The position numbers were made by a program, and so were the translations under genes. Below, piece after piece: positions 31,894 to 44,200 of a DNA stretch of 64,000 nucleotides (position 1 is the stretch's first letter; each line of letters begins with the position of its first letter). The notes beneath the pieces are model-generated. The model saw nothing but the letters and a program-made list of their open reading frames with translations. It did not search any database and was not told the DNA's origin. This DNA is from Cristatella mucedo (taxonomy: Eukaryota > Bryozoa > Phylactolaemata > Cristatellidae). The DNA lies in the NCBI GenBank assembly GCA_009760855.2, contig WPIO01000242.1, positions 148,144 through 212,143 of the forward strand, given 5' to 3'.

Positions 31894-32179
31894 TAACGCC
31901 GATGGCTTGGCGGAGTAGGCTTAACCTGCCGCTTACCAAGGGGCGTACCCTAGCGCCCAATGCCGTCCGGTGCGCGTTTACACGTAGTAAGCAGGCCGCC
32001 ACGAAACGAGCGTTTCTGGCGCTGACCCACTTATCATTACTAAAAGGGGTCGTGAGTCCGCGGCGTGAATTGGAAAGCGAGACACGCAAATTGGGGATTT
32101 TACTGAGCTGTATTCGCAAGTGCACAAAGTCGCCGCGCGCCTAGCTCAGTTTTATTTCCACACTCTTCGCACGCTCTCA

Positions 32180-32515
32180 ACAGCACAAGCACTCTTGCGG
32201 AGGGAATACGTCCGCCGCACTTACCCTACCTAAGTCTATTGTGGGGAACGATCCGAATGAGACAAGGAGCCCGAACCGGAGCCTTGACCCTGACTGAATA
32301 ACTAGGGCTCCGCTTTCACCTTACGGCAGGAATGCCTCATACACTACTCTAAGCACTCTTGCGGAGGAAACGCGTCTCCACACTTAAGCTACTTACGTCT
32401 CTAGTGGACACGACCCAAGCAGACGGAGCCCGAATCGGAGCCTAGACCATGACCGGAGAACTAGGGCTCCGCTTCCACCTTACGGCACGAATACCTCACA
32501 CGTTATAGCAAGCAC
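32180..32515. repeat. Direct tandem duplication, unit about 165 bp
   Basis: Two diverged units start at AGCACAAGCACTCTTGCGGAGG (32182) and AAGCACTCTTGCGGAGGAAA (32351). Both contain GGAGCC-CGAA-CGGAGCCT, AACTAGGGCTCCGCTT and CACCTTACGGCA. A partial third copy begins at 32511 (AAGCACTCTTGGC). Confidence 0.8.
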
Positions 32516-32914
32516 TCTTGGCAAGACCACATGCACGCGCGCACACACGAAACAAAGAAGAAACACAAAAATGCGAGCACGCGCGCTATACGACCGTAAT
32601 TGGTGGCGTCCACCGAATCCTGGCGCTGTCTCGTCCTGTCCCTCAATCGCCGGCGAACAACCCGCCCTCCTCCCTCGCTTTCAGAAAAACGAGTCCGGCA
32701 ACTACCGGCGACAGCGTCGAGACGGTGCCGAAGATGAAGAAGAGGCCTAATGAGCGTCGCCCTATCATTATATAACTAGCTGGGACAATGGGGTTGACAA
32801 CCCAGCCTATATCAATCACCTCAGCGACCTCTGCGTCTTCTTGCTCACAGCTCGAGAACGCAGGTGCTCTTCACCCACTTCTTTTGTTCTCACGGAAACC
32901 GTCCAGCAAATCTA

Positions 32915-34277
32915 AAACGGGTCATGGCAGACCAGCTGAACTCGTATATCGAAACCTCACACCTTGCTAGTGAGTTCCAGTCTGGCTTTAGAGCTAATCA
33001 CTCCACAGAATCAGCATTGCTTCGGGTATACAACGACCTACTCAGGAACGCAGATATGGGTCGAGTGTCTCTTCTTGTTTTGCTCGATCTTTCGGCAGCT
33101 TTTGATACCATCGATCACAAAGTACTTCTAGAGCGCCTCTCATCTCGCCTGGGCATCACTGGCACTGCTCTGCAGTCGTTCAGGTCCTATCTCAGTGGGA
33201 GATTCCAGAGTATTGACGTGAATGGACAAAGATCATCTGAAGTACCTCTGAAATATGGAGTACCTCAGGGCTCTGTGCTAGGTCCGGTCCTTTTCACCGT
33301 TTATACTCTCCCTCTTGCTGATGTGATTGCCAAGCACAATCTAGGCTTTCACTTCTATGCGGATGACACTCAGTTGTACCTTTGCTTTGATCCCTCCCAG
33401 CCTTCGAGCACCTCAAATTCTCTAAACTCACTTGCTGCATGCATTGATGACATTCGCACATGGATGGCAGCAAATTTTCTAAAACTAAACGATAATAAAA
33501 CTAACTTACTAGTTATGGGCAAACCCAGTGTGATTCAGAGATTGGAAAGGCTGACTCTCAAAATTGGCTCTGCCAGCATATCTCCAGTTGCATCAGCTCG
33601 AAATCTAGGTGTCATATTCCAAAGCGACCTCTCGTTAGACGACCACATCAGCTCCACAGTCAAATCTGCCTATTTTCAGCTTCATAACATTGCTAAAATT
33701 CGGGCTTGTTTAGATAAGGATACCACGTCCAAGTTGGTCCATGCATTCGTGACATCCCGTCTCGACTTCTGCAACTCACTGCTTACTGGCCTACCAGCAA
33801 GTGCGATCAGGCGATTGCAGCTGGTGCAAAACTCTGCAGCTAGGCTTGTCTGTCGTGAGCGTCGCAGTTGCCACATTACTCCACTTCTCGCCGACCTGCA
33901 CTGGCTACCAGTGAGGTAACGGATTGACTTCAAGGTTTTGTCGCTCACTTTTAGGTCTCTTCATTCTATGGCTCCAGCCTATCTTTCAGATATACTCCCC
34001 AATCAGGCCAAGCATCGTACCACCCGCTTTTCGGAATCCAACAGTCTAGAAATACCTCGTACAAACCTTAAATCCTTTGGAGACCGTGCATTTAGCTCGT
34101 ATCCTCCCAAAGCCTGGAACTCCCTCCCGACCTGCGTCAGAACATCCCCTGACCTGACCACATTTAAAAGGAACCTAAAAACACACCTATTTAGGACAGC
34201 ATTTAGTGGGTCCATGAGATTCGTCTTTTATGTGCTTATGCGCGCTGACACTGTGCATGCTACCCCTAACCATATAA
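32915..34277 (+). pseudogene. LINE-A reverse transcriptase, nearly intact, one stop codon
   Basis: Open from 32864; recognisable LINE protein starts near MADQLNSYIETSHL. RT landmarks run in order: FRANHSTESALL; motif A LLDLSAAFDTIDH (residues 73-85); motif B YGVPQGSVLGP (131-141); motif C FYADD (164-168); then RNLGVIFQSDLSLDDH, HAFVTSRLDFCNSLLTGLP and LHWLPV. A TAA at 33917-33919 replaces the CAA (Gln) found in the copy at 55.7 kb. The same frame then continues to LKTHLFRTAF at 34200. The element is of CR1/L2 type and copies its RNA at a nicked target. The 5' part with the endonuclease is missing. Its 3' UTR is interrupted at about 34277 and appears to resume near 35195. Confidence 0.85.
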
Positions 34278-35194
34278 CCGCGAAGAAGCTCACCCCCGGT
34301 TGTCTACCGGTGGACGGTGTAATGCAGCGCTTCGCGGTTAAAACGCAAGCGGCCACAACTGGGTGCCGAAAGCAGCAGTTTATTGTGCGCCTGTTAGTAA
34401 TGCTCACGCGCCGGCGCAAGCGCTTTACGTGGCGCGCACCGGACCGACGGAGTTAACTGCGAGAACTCCCGAAGCCCGAGTATGATAAACTACCCTACGC
34501 GTTTATGCGACGCGAACCGGACAGACGGGGTTAACTGCGAGGGAACTTCAGAAGTCCTACTACAATAGGCTACCCTACGCCTGCGTCGCTAGCGATGGTT
34601 CCGACCCCGAAGGCGGAACGCTGCAGCACCCCAAGATATAAGCAGCTAACTGAGTAGCCGACAGGACACAACCGCGAAGTCCAAGTTTCACTTAGTTGTT
34701 TGTCGCCGTAGGTTTGACACTCGTGCTATTGAGGCGTAGTCGTGCATCGACAACCGAAGCTGCAGCCCCGAGCTCAATCAGTCGTCTCGTGTATACTCTC
34801 TTTCTCTCTGAACTCCTGACCTTGAGCGTAGCTGCTACTTTGTTGGACCCCCGCTCTTGGTGTCCGTTTTCATACCTATTCGTTTCTGCCTGTAATTTAT
34901 TAGATGGCTCCTGCGCCAGCTTGCAATCCTTTTGCTCTTTGTCTAGTGTTGTACAGTAGTCTGTCCACAACCTGACCGCTCGTTGTCTGACCAAAGCTTC
35001 ACTCTAAGCTGAACGGATCTGGCTGTGAGACTCACACCCCGGTCCGCTCCGGTTACCTTACGTGTCCCCTACCCAATTCTACTTGGCTAGTCCGCCCGCT
35101 ACGGGTTGCACTAGGTGCCCAGTCAGACCCACTAAGGCAAGGGCTAGTATCGCGGCTAACCTGAGAGCTGCCCCAGTGCAACCATACTCGCATG
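34278..35194. mobile_element. Insertion splitting the LINE-A 3' UTR
   Basis: LINE-A sequence stops after CATGCTACCCCTAACCATAT and resumes at CCGATCCAGTGCATGCCACACCTAACCAAG. The 0.9 kb between is unrelated. It begins with a 10-bp inverted pair (AACCGCGAAG at 34277 and CTTCGCGGTT at 34329) and holds a tandem repeat. The element type is unknown; no transposase or RT is visible inside. Confidence 0.5.
34430..34580. repeat. Tandem duplication, unit about 72 bp
   Basis: GCGCACCGGACCGACGGAGTTAACTGCGAG ... CTACCCTACGCG is followed by GCGAACCGGACAGACGGGGTTAACTGCGAG ... CTACCCTACGCC. Confidence 0.75.
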
Positions 35195-35355
35195 CCGATC
35201 CAGTGCATGCCACACCTAACCAAGTTATGCTTGTTGTCATTGAGCATGCTACCGCTAATCATTTGATAGTGCTTCCTTTAAATCAAATTTCAAGTGCCTA
35301 GAAAGATACTGAGTTCTGTGAGGGCACCAAATCAAACGTATTATTATTATTAACG
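35195..35355 (+). mobile_element. LINE-A 3' end (rest of the split copy)
   Basis: Runs from the 3' UTR (TTGTTGTCATTGAGCATGCTACCGC) to a degraded hairpin (AAGTGCCTAGAAAGATACTGAGTTCTGTGAGGGCACC) and TATTATTATTA. Confidence 0.65.
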
Positions 35356-35594
35356 CGTAATATTCGAGTCATAACAGCAAGCGTGCTTTTCTTCCGCCAT
35401 GCTCGGGCTTTGGATCCTCGTGGCCTCTTGTGGGTGGCCTCATCATCGACGAACGCCTGCCATTCATTAGGACGCTGACAAACTCGAGAGCATCACATCC
35501 CACGTCTCAGCCGACGAGCTTCGTGTATCGCAGCCGATGACCCTTATTTCATTTCCGCTTCTAAAGCCTTGAACTCATAACCAACGCATATCAA

Positions 35595-35855
35595 ACGCCC
35601 CCTTACACGACTACATTTGAAAAGAAGCTTAAAACGCACCTGTTTATTACAGCATTTGGTGGGTCTTCGAGATTCGTTCTTCGTGTGCATGTACCTGCTT
35701 ACACTGTGCCAGCTGCTTGCGAATGTTACCATCAATCATTTGAAAATGCTTTCTATACAGAATCAGTAAAGTGACTCGAAAGAGATTCGGCTCTCTGAGG
35801 GCGCAATGCAAATGTGTTATTATTTTTATTAGTATTTTTATTACAGTCGTCCCAG
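35595..35855 (+). mobile_element. LINE-A-related 3' end
   Basis: CATTTGAAAAGAAGCTTAAAACGCACCTGTTTATTACAGCATTTGGTGGGTC (the LKTHLF region), then GACTCGAAAGAGATTCGGCTCTCTGAGGGCGC and TTATTATTTTTATTAG. Confidence 0.7.
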
Positions 35856-36117
35856 GCCACCAGACCTCGCCTGGATACAACTAATCCATTGATGCACGGT
35901 GTCTTTAACCGTTGGGGCTCAGGCGATGTTAGTGCGAGCTCAGATCCAAACTTGATTCGCTAGCAATTATTTTTTGTTACGAGAAAGCTTTACTTCTTGA
36001 ACCTGCACTGGTATACCACGCCCACGTATTTCACAGACATACGTCGCCATCGATTCTGCATCCGGCTGTACTGCTGCTAATGATTGGCTAATTCTGAATG
36101 GCATTGACCTTGTAAAC

Positions 36118-36168
36118 ATGGAGCCCCTGCGGCCGTTTGGCGGTCTCGATGACTGCCCGCTCCCGACG
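36118..36168 (+). CDS. SKA2-like: SKA2-like exon 1
   Basis: ATG, 17 codons (MEPLRPFGGLDDCPLPT), donor CCGACG|GTAAGA, phase 0. The frame is open for some codons upstream, so the true start could be earlier or this exon could be internal. Confidence 0.6.
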
Positions 36169-37792
36169 GTAAGAGCAGGCGTATGCCAGATCTACTAAGT
36201 TATTTGATGATTCGTTCATATAAATTGTGTGGCAACGTAATGAATCTCGTGGTTTTTAATTGGTGTGTGTGTGCGTGTGCGTCGCCTATTTTCAGAAGCT
36301 ATTTTTGTTTTGGGTCGCCAGCTCGCGAGCTAGTCCTGCGTACCTTTTTTCGTGTCACTATTTAGACCAAAGGAAATGATCTCCCAAAAATGGAGCTAGA
36401 AGCAAACAGTTCCCGGAAGGAGTACGAGTATTCAGCGATGGAGAACGCCGTAGTGCGCATGGAGCAGATGGTACGGCCTGTTGCGATTTGTCTTCTTCCA
36501 CTGGTTGCGTTCTGCCGCTGTACTTGCGAATTCGGACATTGCTGCTCCATTGCTTGCAGTTTCACAAAGCGGACGCAGACATAGACTATCTGACCAAACA
36601 GGTGAAGTGTCAGCTTTCTTTATCTAACAACGGTGGTTCCGTAAGTTGAAGCGCCAGCCTCTGCATTAAGCTTGCTTCTCGTGAGCAGCGTCGGTATTTC
36701 ACCAGTGACGCGGTCTCCACTATCATTTTCGTGGATTTTTTACATTTAAAATATTTGGCTTTAGGTATTTTTTAATTTTTTAATTTGTTCTACTTGCCGC
36801 TTCGCAGGTTTTGGCGAATTTGAAATTCCACCTCATACTAAATAGGATTCTGAGAAATTATTCGGTTCTATGTTTGTTAAATTCCAAAATTTACGAATGC
36901 TACGTTGTTTTCTCTTGTGCTGCTGTATATTTTATAGGGATTTTCTTGCCAAATATGATTGGCGCATCAAAACTACCCAACGATTATTTTAATTTTACTT
37001 TTGCAACGTCATTGATTTGGGGATTAATGAGCTTTTCAGCCACCTTTTCGGGATCTTCCATGTATCTCATCAAGCTCGCATTGCTTACTTGACATTCAGC
37101 TGATCGAGTAGTAAAATTCAGTAAAGTGTAGCTCATTCGGCGGCTTCGTGTACATGTATATAGCAGCTGAAGAACTGTAGTGACTTTTTCCTGAGTGCTT
37201 GAACCTGGCTTGTGAAGCACAAGCACCTTACTGCTATCACCCACTAGTCTGTGCCGTACATTTTAAAAGGCTGCACAGCTTTGATGTGCCAAGGTACTGG
37301 CTTGTGTAGCTCGAGTAGTGAAGTTCACATGTTTTGCCGGGCTCTCCTTCAGAAAAGGAAGGTTGCATCGTGTCGGTCTTGGGTGTTGATCTCGTGCCCT
37401 AGCACCGAAGGCAGGCATTGTAACGGGTGCAGCCTTCCAAGAGACTGTGTCTGCTTGTGTCTATCGATTGCTTGTAATGTGCCTGTTGCTTTGTCATATC
37501 TGCAGATACAATCCGTGTTATACTGTTTGGCTAGCTTTTACTGCTTAAGTGTTTCAGCTCGAGAGTGTTCACTGTTTCATTACTTTAGAGAGAATGTGTA
37601 TGTACTCTTAATCTTGCTGATAGGTGGGCAGCCCAAAAGTTACTACGTTGTCTACTTTATGACAATATAGTTAGGGTCCCTTAAGCTACATTTACTCGGC
37701 CCAACTTGTGTACTGTACGACCCTGCTGCGAGCCTTTTTTTGCTTCCAGGCCAACAGTGGCCAACTGAGTGGAAGTTAGTTACACGATTGGC

Positions 37793-37827
<35 letters not shown>

Positions 37828-38224
37828 TCACTTGATAAAGCACCCTCAGAGAACTTAATCTCTCTCTAGGCGCTTTACATTTGCTGCAAAGGGAAATGCA
37901 ATTGAATGGTGAGTAAAATCGTGCTTGATAAACAAACAAAATGAATAACATGGTTAGGGGTGACATGCACAGGGTCAGCATGCAAATGTGGTTAGTGGCA
38001 GCATGCACAGTGTCAGAACACATAAGCACATCAAGGACGAATCACAGGGACCCACTAAATGCTGTCCTAAATAAGTGTGTTTATAAATTCTTTTTAAATG
38101 TGGTCAGGTCATGTGCTAATGAAATATTTTAATGCTAGTAGCAAGACTCTTCAGCACTACTTTGGCTAGCTTAAGACATGTGGGCACGGTGGCAGCAAGA
38201 ACTGACAAGAATGGTTTCATAGGA

Positions 38225-38256
<32 letters not shown>

Positions 38257-41200
38257 TCTGACTTAACACCTTTATAAATTGTCTAGCCATGCAAGTGTTT
38301 TGCATCTAGCAAGTTTTAAGTGTATGTATACATATCTTTATATTGTATTTGTGTGTGCTTGTGCATGTGTGTACGAGCGCACGCTTGTGTGTGTACATAT
38401 ATTTGTAATAAAGGTTTAACTTGTACAAAGTGGATATCTACAGTAGCACATGCAAAGTCGTGATAATAATAACAATAATAGGATCTTTGTTTAGCACCCT
38501 ATAAGAACTGTACATGGTATCTGCTTAATTTCACGTGTGTGATACAATGTGTGAGATGGCTCTTCTTCACTGATATATCGCTGTGACTGCTTATGTGAAT
38601 GTCTCTGTCAGAAATTCCATGATGCCACTACATACTGGTTGGTTCATTGGAGAGCTTTCCGTGTTGCACGAAAAGCCAAAGAAAGTTTCCTGACTAGGTG
38701 CATTCAAAAGCCGATGACTTTGATGTTGTAAATCGGGAATACACCTGAAGCTAAGAGAGATTAGAAGGACCAACTTCCTCTGATGATCATGATGCTCTCT
38801 GATTACCTTGGATAAATTCTTTGATAACGGATACAATCACATTGGCTATCTTCAAGGTTCCGTCCTCCCTGGAGTCTTTGTCCTCGGTCCCTTGATCTAC
38901 CTTAATGTCTGCCTTCAAGCCAGCCCTTACTTCCCTCCTCTCAAAGTTGATCTTCCAGTCTAAGAAGACTAATAGCTCTGTAGAATCCGCACCTACCTTT
39001 CCCCTTCTGAGATACCTAGATTCGTTGCTGCCCTGCATAACTAACGTTGTTAATCTGTCCCAAGCCTCAGGTACTGTCCCAGTATCTTTCAAAGAGGCTA
39101 TTGTCGGGTCATTCATTAATAAGACGACACCAGAACTATAATTCTGGCATGCTTAGATAAGGATACCATAGCCAAGCTGGTCCATGCATTTGCTGCCCTG
39201 GTTTGGCCCAGGTGTTAAGGTGCTCGCCTTTAACGACCTAGGTCAAAGTGAAGGCATTTGATGACCTAAGTTGTGGACTCAATTCCTTTGGGATATGTAA
39301 AGCGCCTGGATAGAGCTTACATTTTTTTCAGCGCGCTATGGAAATGAATTGTTTTGTATTTGAAACATCTCATCTAGACTACTGTAACTCGATACTTGCT
39401 GGTCTTCCTGCCTTTGCAGTAAGATGCTCACAGTCGCTGAAAAACTCAATAGCTAGGCTTGTCTATCGTAAATGGCAGAACTGCCACATGACACCACTTC
39501 TCATCGACATGTGTTAGCTCGCTATCAAGCAGAGTATCGATTTCAATGGTTTGTTACACTCTTTTAGTTCTTTTTATTCTCTGGCTTCGGCCTACCTGTG
39601 TGTTTTAGTTTCTCCTCAGGCTTCCTATCGTACCATCTGAGCATTTGACTCCAGTCGTTTAGCTTTGGTTGTAACCTGCCTCAAATCCATGGGAGACTGT
39701 GCCTTCTGCTACTAAGCTTTCAAAGGCAGGAATTTGCTTCTGATCGACATCAAGTCATCGCTGGATTTGTCGACATTCAAAAAGAGGCTGCAAACCTACT
39801 TGTTCCTTGCAGCCTTTGCTCTATCCGAGTGAATTGTCCTTGATGTGCACGTGTGTTCTGAAAGTGTGCTTGTTATGAGTGGCCAATTTGTTATGCTTCC
39901 TTTTAACATATTTAAAAAATGCCTAGAAAGAGATTTCAGAAAAGTTGTATCGTGTAAATGTAGCTTTATTCACCATTCTGCTAGTACATACCAACAATTT
40001 CAGTAGCAAGCTAAGTTTAAGTTTTCTCAGGTACTTCCAAATTCCTGTAGATCATATTCAAATGGTAGATTTGGCCTCTTAGTATCATCTGAGATAGACA
40101 TATGCAATTGCATCAGTTGTGTCTTCGATGCTGGATACTAATTGGAGTACCCGTGTGTACTCGTAAATCATTACTGTTACCTCCACATATGGTGGCTCGT
40201 AAGACTTCGAATTGTCAATCCTCAAAAAGAGGACAAACTAGACAGTTTAACGATGCCCTTAATTGGTATGATTTAGCGGCCTCTATATGTACAGCTATTA
40301 CGAGAATGTTGTGCACTACTTGAAGGAAATGAAAGAGAAGAGTGGGAGGTGTCAAAATGCTTCTGGGCACATGCCAGCACCGAGCTTTTGCCGTGCACAA
40401 AAGCATGACACAAATATGCAAATTTTAATTGTACACAGTGTGCCTTGCTCTAGCAATAGGTGGCACAGTTTTCAAACTGCAAATGGAATCATTCGAGTTG
40501 ATGACCGACCGACCTAAGCCGTTCATCTAAATTCCTATGGGCTATGATTCAATCTTTGGCCACAATCTGGCTGTGGGAGCTTGGCCTGTAGTTCTGGCAG
40601 TCCTTCTGCACCCACTAAGCTCAACATACCCCTGTAAATCAGAGGGCCACGTCATACTAGCACATACAGTCAAGGGAGATGAAGTACGTTCACATGCATA
40701 TGCATTTTCTTCTATGTGTGTTAAGTGCACATACTTGGAGCATCACTAGCGTGTGTTTTATACGGAATCCAGGCAAGTACGTTGCTGTCGTCATGCTGCC
40801 GAAGCAGTCGAAGTAGTTTTGCGGCTAGTTCTACCTACGAGTATGCCTATCTGTAACTCTACATAGCCATTCAGCCAATGCTGTGGAGTTTACTATTTGC
40901 ACTCAAAACCCAAGTGCCTTTCGGTGTGCATATATCGTAGCCAACAGTCTTTATCTCAAGAAAAGTGAGAAACTAGCTGTGTCAGAAAGATAGTCGAGAA
41001 ATTGTGTCGGAAGACCGATAAGGAAGTGCCGGAGTTGCTGCAGGTGAGAAAATATGGCAAGTATTGTGAAAGTGAGCTCCACAGTCTAGGACCTTCAGAG
41101 CAAAAGCATCTTCACTACTCGTCTAAATTAGGAGCTGAGCTTTGTCCACCTTTGACTCTTGTTTTATTTTTATGTCTCACAAAGTATTATGCTGAGTGTG

Positions 41201-44200
41201 TTTTAATTTCTTTTGTATTGGTTTTGGCGGCTAACTAGCATTTACTTAGTTGTGGGTCGTACACACTGTGTGCATGCAGACGTTTGTGCTGGTGTGTGAT
41301 TTCCGATCTGCACCTGTCTATAGAGTACTAATTCGCCCTTGATCGCAGATCGATAGAGCCGCGATCGTCGAGGATTTCAACAACATTAAGGATGACTACG
41401 CTTCACTTGTCAAAGGGGCTGAGGCTCTCAAGCGATGCCAGTTGGTGAGCTGCATGCCTCGTGGGGCGACCGCATGCCGGTAGACGTTTTAGTGCCTCTC
41501 GGTTTGGGGATCCGGTTCGATTTCGCTTCGCTTGCTGCTTTTCAGGACGCAATGGAAGACATTAAGCGCACGGCGCGCACCTTGTCGGAAGCGATTGAGC
41601 AGCTACGGTCTAGCTGTGGTGTGAAGGTACCGTTGGCTTGCGCAAGTTTTAGAATTTTGAATGATATTTGGTGCCTCCATGCTTGCACTACTTCTCAGAA
41701 GCCTTGTACCATCAGTACAAATGCACGAATTAATCAACTAGAGCCAGACAGCTAAGTGCAGCCATCGGATCCACTAAACCGTGACCGAAGCAGACAAAGT
41801 GGAATAGCTGTTGCTTGTAGTTATTGCATTATGGCTTGCAGAAAGCCATGCGGTTGCCATTGATTTTGGATACTTAGACATGACTGCATGTCCGAAATTT
41901 TAAGAATTTTTCTCTACATGAGCTCTAGTGTCTGCACATTCACTAGGGACCTGACGGGAGGATTTTTCTACCCACTCGCAGAGGGCCGGCTTTTTCTGGT
42001 TCGTTTTGTCGCCAGTTCAAGATAATAATAATATAATACATTTGTGTAGCACCCTTAGAGAACTTAATCTCTTTCCAGGCAAGAGGCTTAAGAGGTCACT
42101 GCTGGACAGGACCACGAAAGGACTGCTGCAAGCATTGCATGAAATGACGGGATTGAGCAACCAATAGTTGGCATGGACTCTTAAAATCAGCCATACAGCG
42201 GTGAGCACTAATCTGACTATGCTTAAAACGCACGGCAGTATGGCTAATAGACCACATCCAGGACGGACAAGGAAGATGACTTTTGCCTGGATGTGCTGGC
42301 TCTTCGGCGACAGAAGGTGTCCGGTTTTGTCAGTCTCTGGCCACTACTACCGGCTCGGTCATTAGCATTGAGACAATGTGTCGTAGGCTTGCCAGATGTG
42401 GCTAACTGAGAAGGGTCGCCAAACGCCAGTTTTACTTGCCCAGTACACAGAAGAGACCACCTCAGATAGGCCCGAGACCGTGCCCACTACACAACAGATG
42501 ACTGGAGTCAAGTTTAATGGACCGACGAGTCGAAAATGTGTGCGTTTCGCCAATAGCAAGCAAAGAACATTCGTAAGTCGGCGAAAAGATAGTATGTACC
42601 ACACTAATTTAATCCAGCCAGCTGTGAAATTTTGTGGCGTAGGTGTCATGGTTTGGGGTTTGCCTCTGCTCATTCAGTGTCGGAATTCCCCACCGTATTA
42701 ATGGACTTAAGAAACAGCATATGTGAGTCGATCTGGTAAAACATGCTGGGATTCCAAGTGCTACAGCTGTTCTGGGGTACGATTACATTTTCCAGTAGGA
42801 CAATGACCCAAAGCACAGAGCAGAAGCTTCAAAAAAGGTTTTTTTTGCTGGCAAAACTGTCCGATTCATGAGTTGACCGAGTGAGACGGCTTACCTTAAT
42901 TCCACAGATGATCTTCGGGCGATCTCGGAGGTCTGATTCTTACCTGCTACGACTCCGGAAGAGCTGTTTAGCGAGTTGCAGTACTACTTGGGGAATATTA
43001 TCTCAAGAGTTTAACGAGCTCTATGCCACTGCGTATAAGAGAGATTACTCAAAATCGTGGAAGCTGGACCTCCTAGGGCATAATTTGCACGTCAAACAAT
43101 ATTTTTATTTACGTAAGACTAAGCTTGCATTTAGTATACAGTTTGGAGAAATTCATGCTTATTCATCTGTATCCTAAGTTGAAAGCCATCGGCCGGCATC
43201 AGGTGGTTGGCATCACCGTTTCGGGCTCAACGAGACTTTTTAGAAGGAGTGTACATAGGCATCTCATGCCTACAACACCAGAGCATAATTTTAATTGTAA
43301 TACAGGTATCACAGTGAACTCCGGCTATAGTGAAACTGTTCGGGACCGACAAAAGTTTGTTATATCCAGATTTCGTCATAGCTGGAGCTCACTAAATAAA
43401 ACTGTCAGAGCAGACAGTCAATAATTGCTGCTCTATTTTGATAGTGTTACTGAAATTGGACTGTAGCCAAGCTGAACCATGTATTTGGGACATTTCGTCT
43501 TTTCTTCTGTGACTAACTTCTCTCAGCTCGTCTTGCCTGTGCAATAAGATGGATACAGTTAGTGCCAAACTCGGAAGTTGGGCTTGTCTAACATGAAAGT
43601 GGCAACTGCCACATTAACTGCTTTTCACTGTCCTGCACTGGCTCTCCGGCACTCATTCAGAGTATCGATTTCAATGTTCTGTCGTTCATTTCTAAGTTCT
43701 TTCCATTTACTTACATTTCTTGCAGCGAGTTGTAAAGAGCCTGTTTAGAGATGTTCTCTTAGGGTGCTGTACAAAATGCATCCTATTATTATTATTGTTA
43801 TTATTATTATTATTGTCTAAGCAGGCCCATAGTTTTGCTGTGTCGAAGTGCTACAGCTTGGCCGACGTGGCTGCTAGCCGATGTGGTCACCTAGTGAAAG
43901 GTCATATTGGGAGGAGATGCCGAGATTGCTTGACGACATAGGTCACTGGAGACATGCTTGCCAAGCCCATGTTGAGGGTTAGGCTTTCCAATTTCTGAGT
44001 AAGAGTAGTTTGTCCATTATAGTAAGTCGGTTTCATCCTTATCCAATTTGAATAAGTTCACTGCCATCTAAGTGTCAATGACAGTAACACAAACTGCGAT
44101 GGAGTTGGGATAGTTTGAGATGCTGGAAGGCAGAAAAAGATCAAAGCCTTGATGGTGTAGGGCTGTGTGATATCTGCACAGACAAATGGAAGCCTAGATT

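Noticed and set aside
36811-37244. Hydrophobic 93-codon plus frame and an acidic minus frame (YMEDPEKVAEKLINP)
   Set aside because: The minus frame faintly recalls STI1-type repeats, but there are no splice sites and no second motif. Left as intron.
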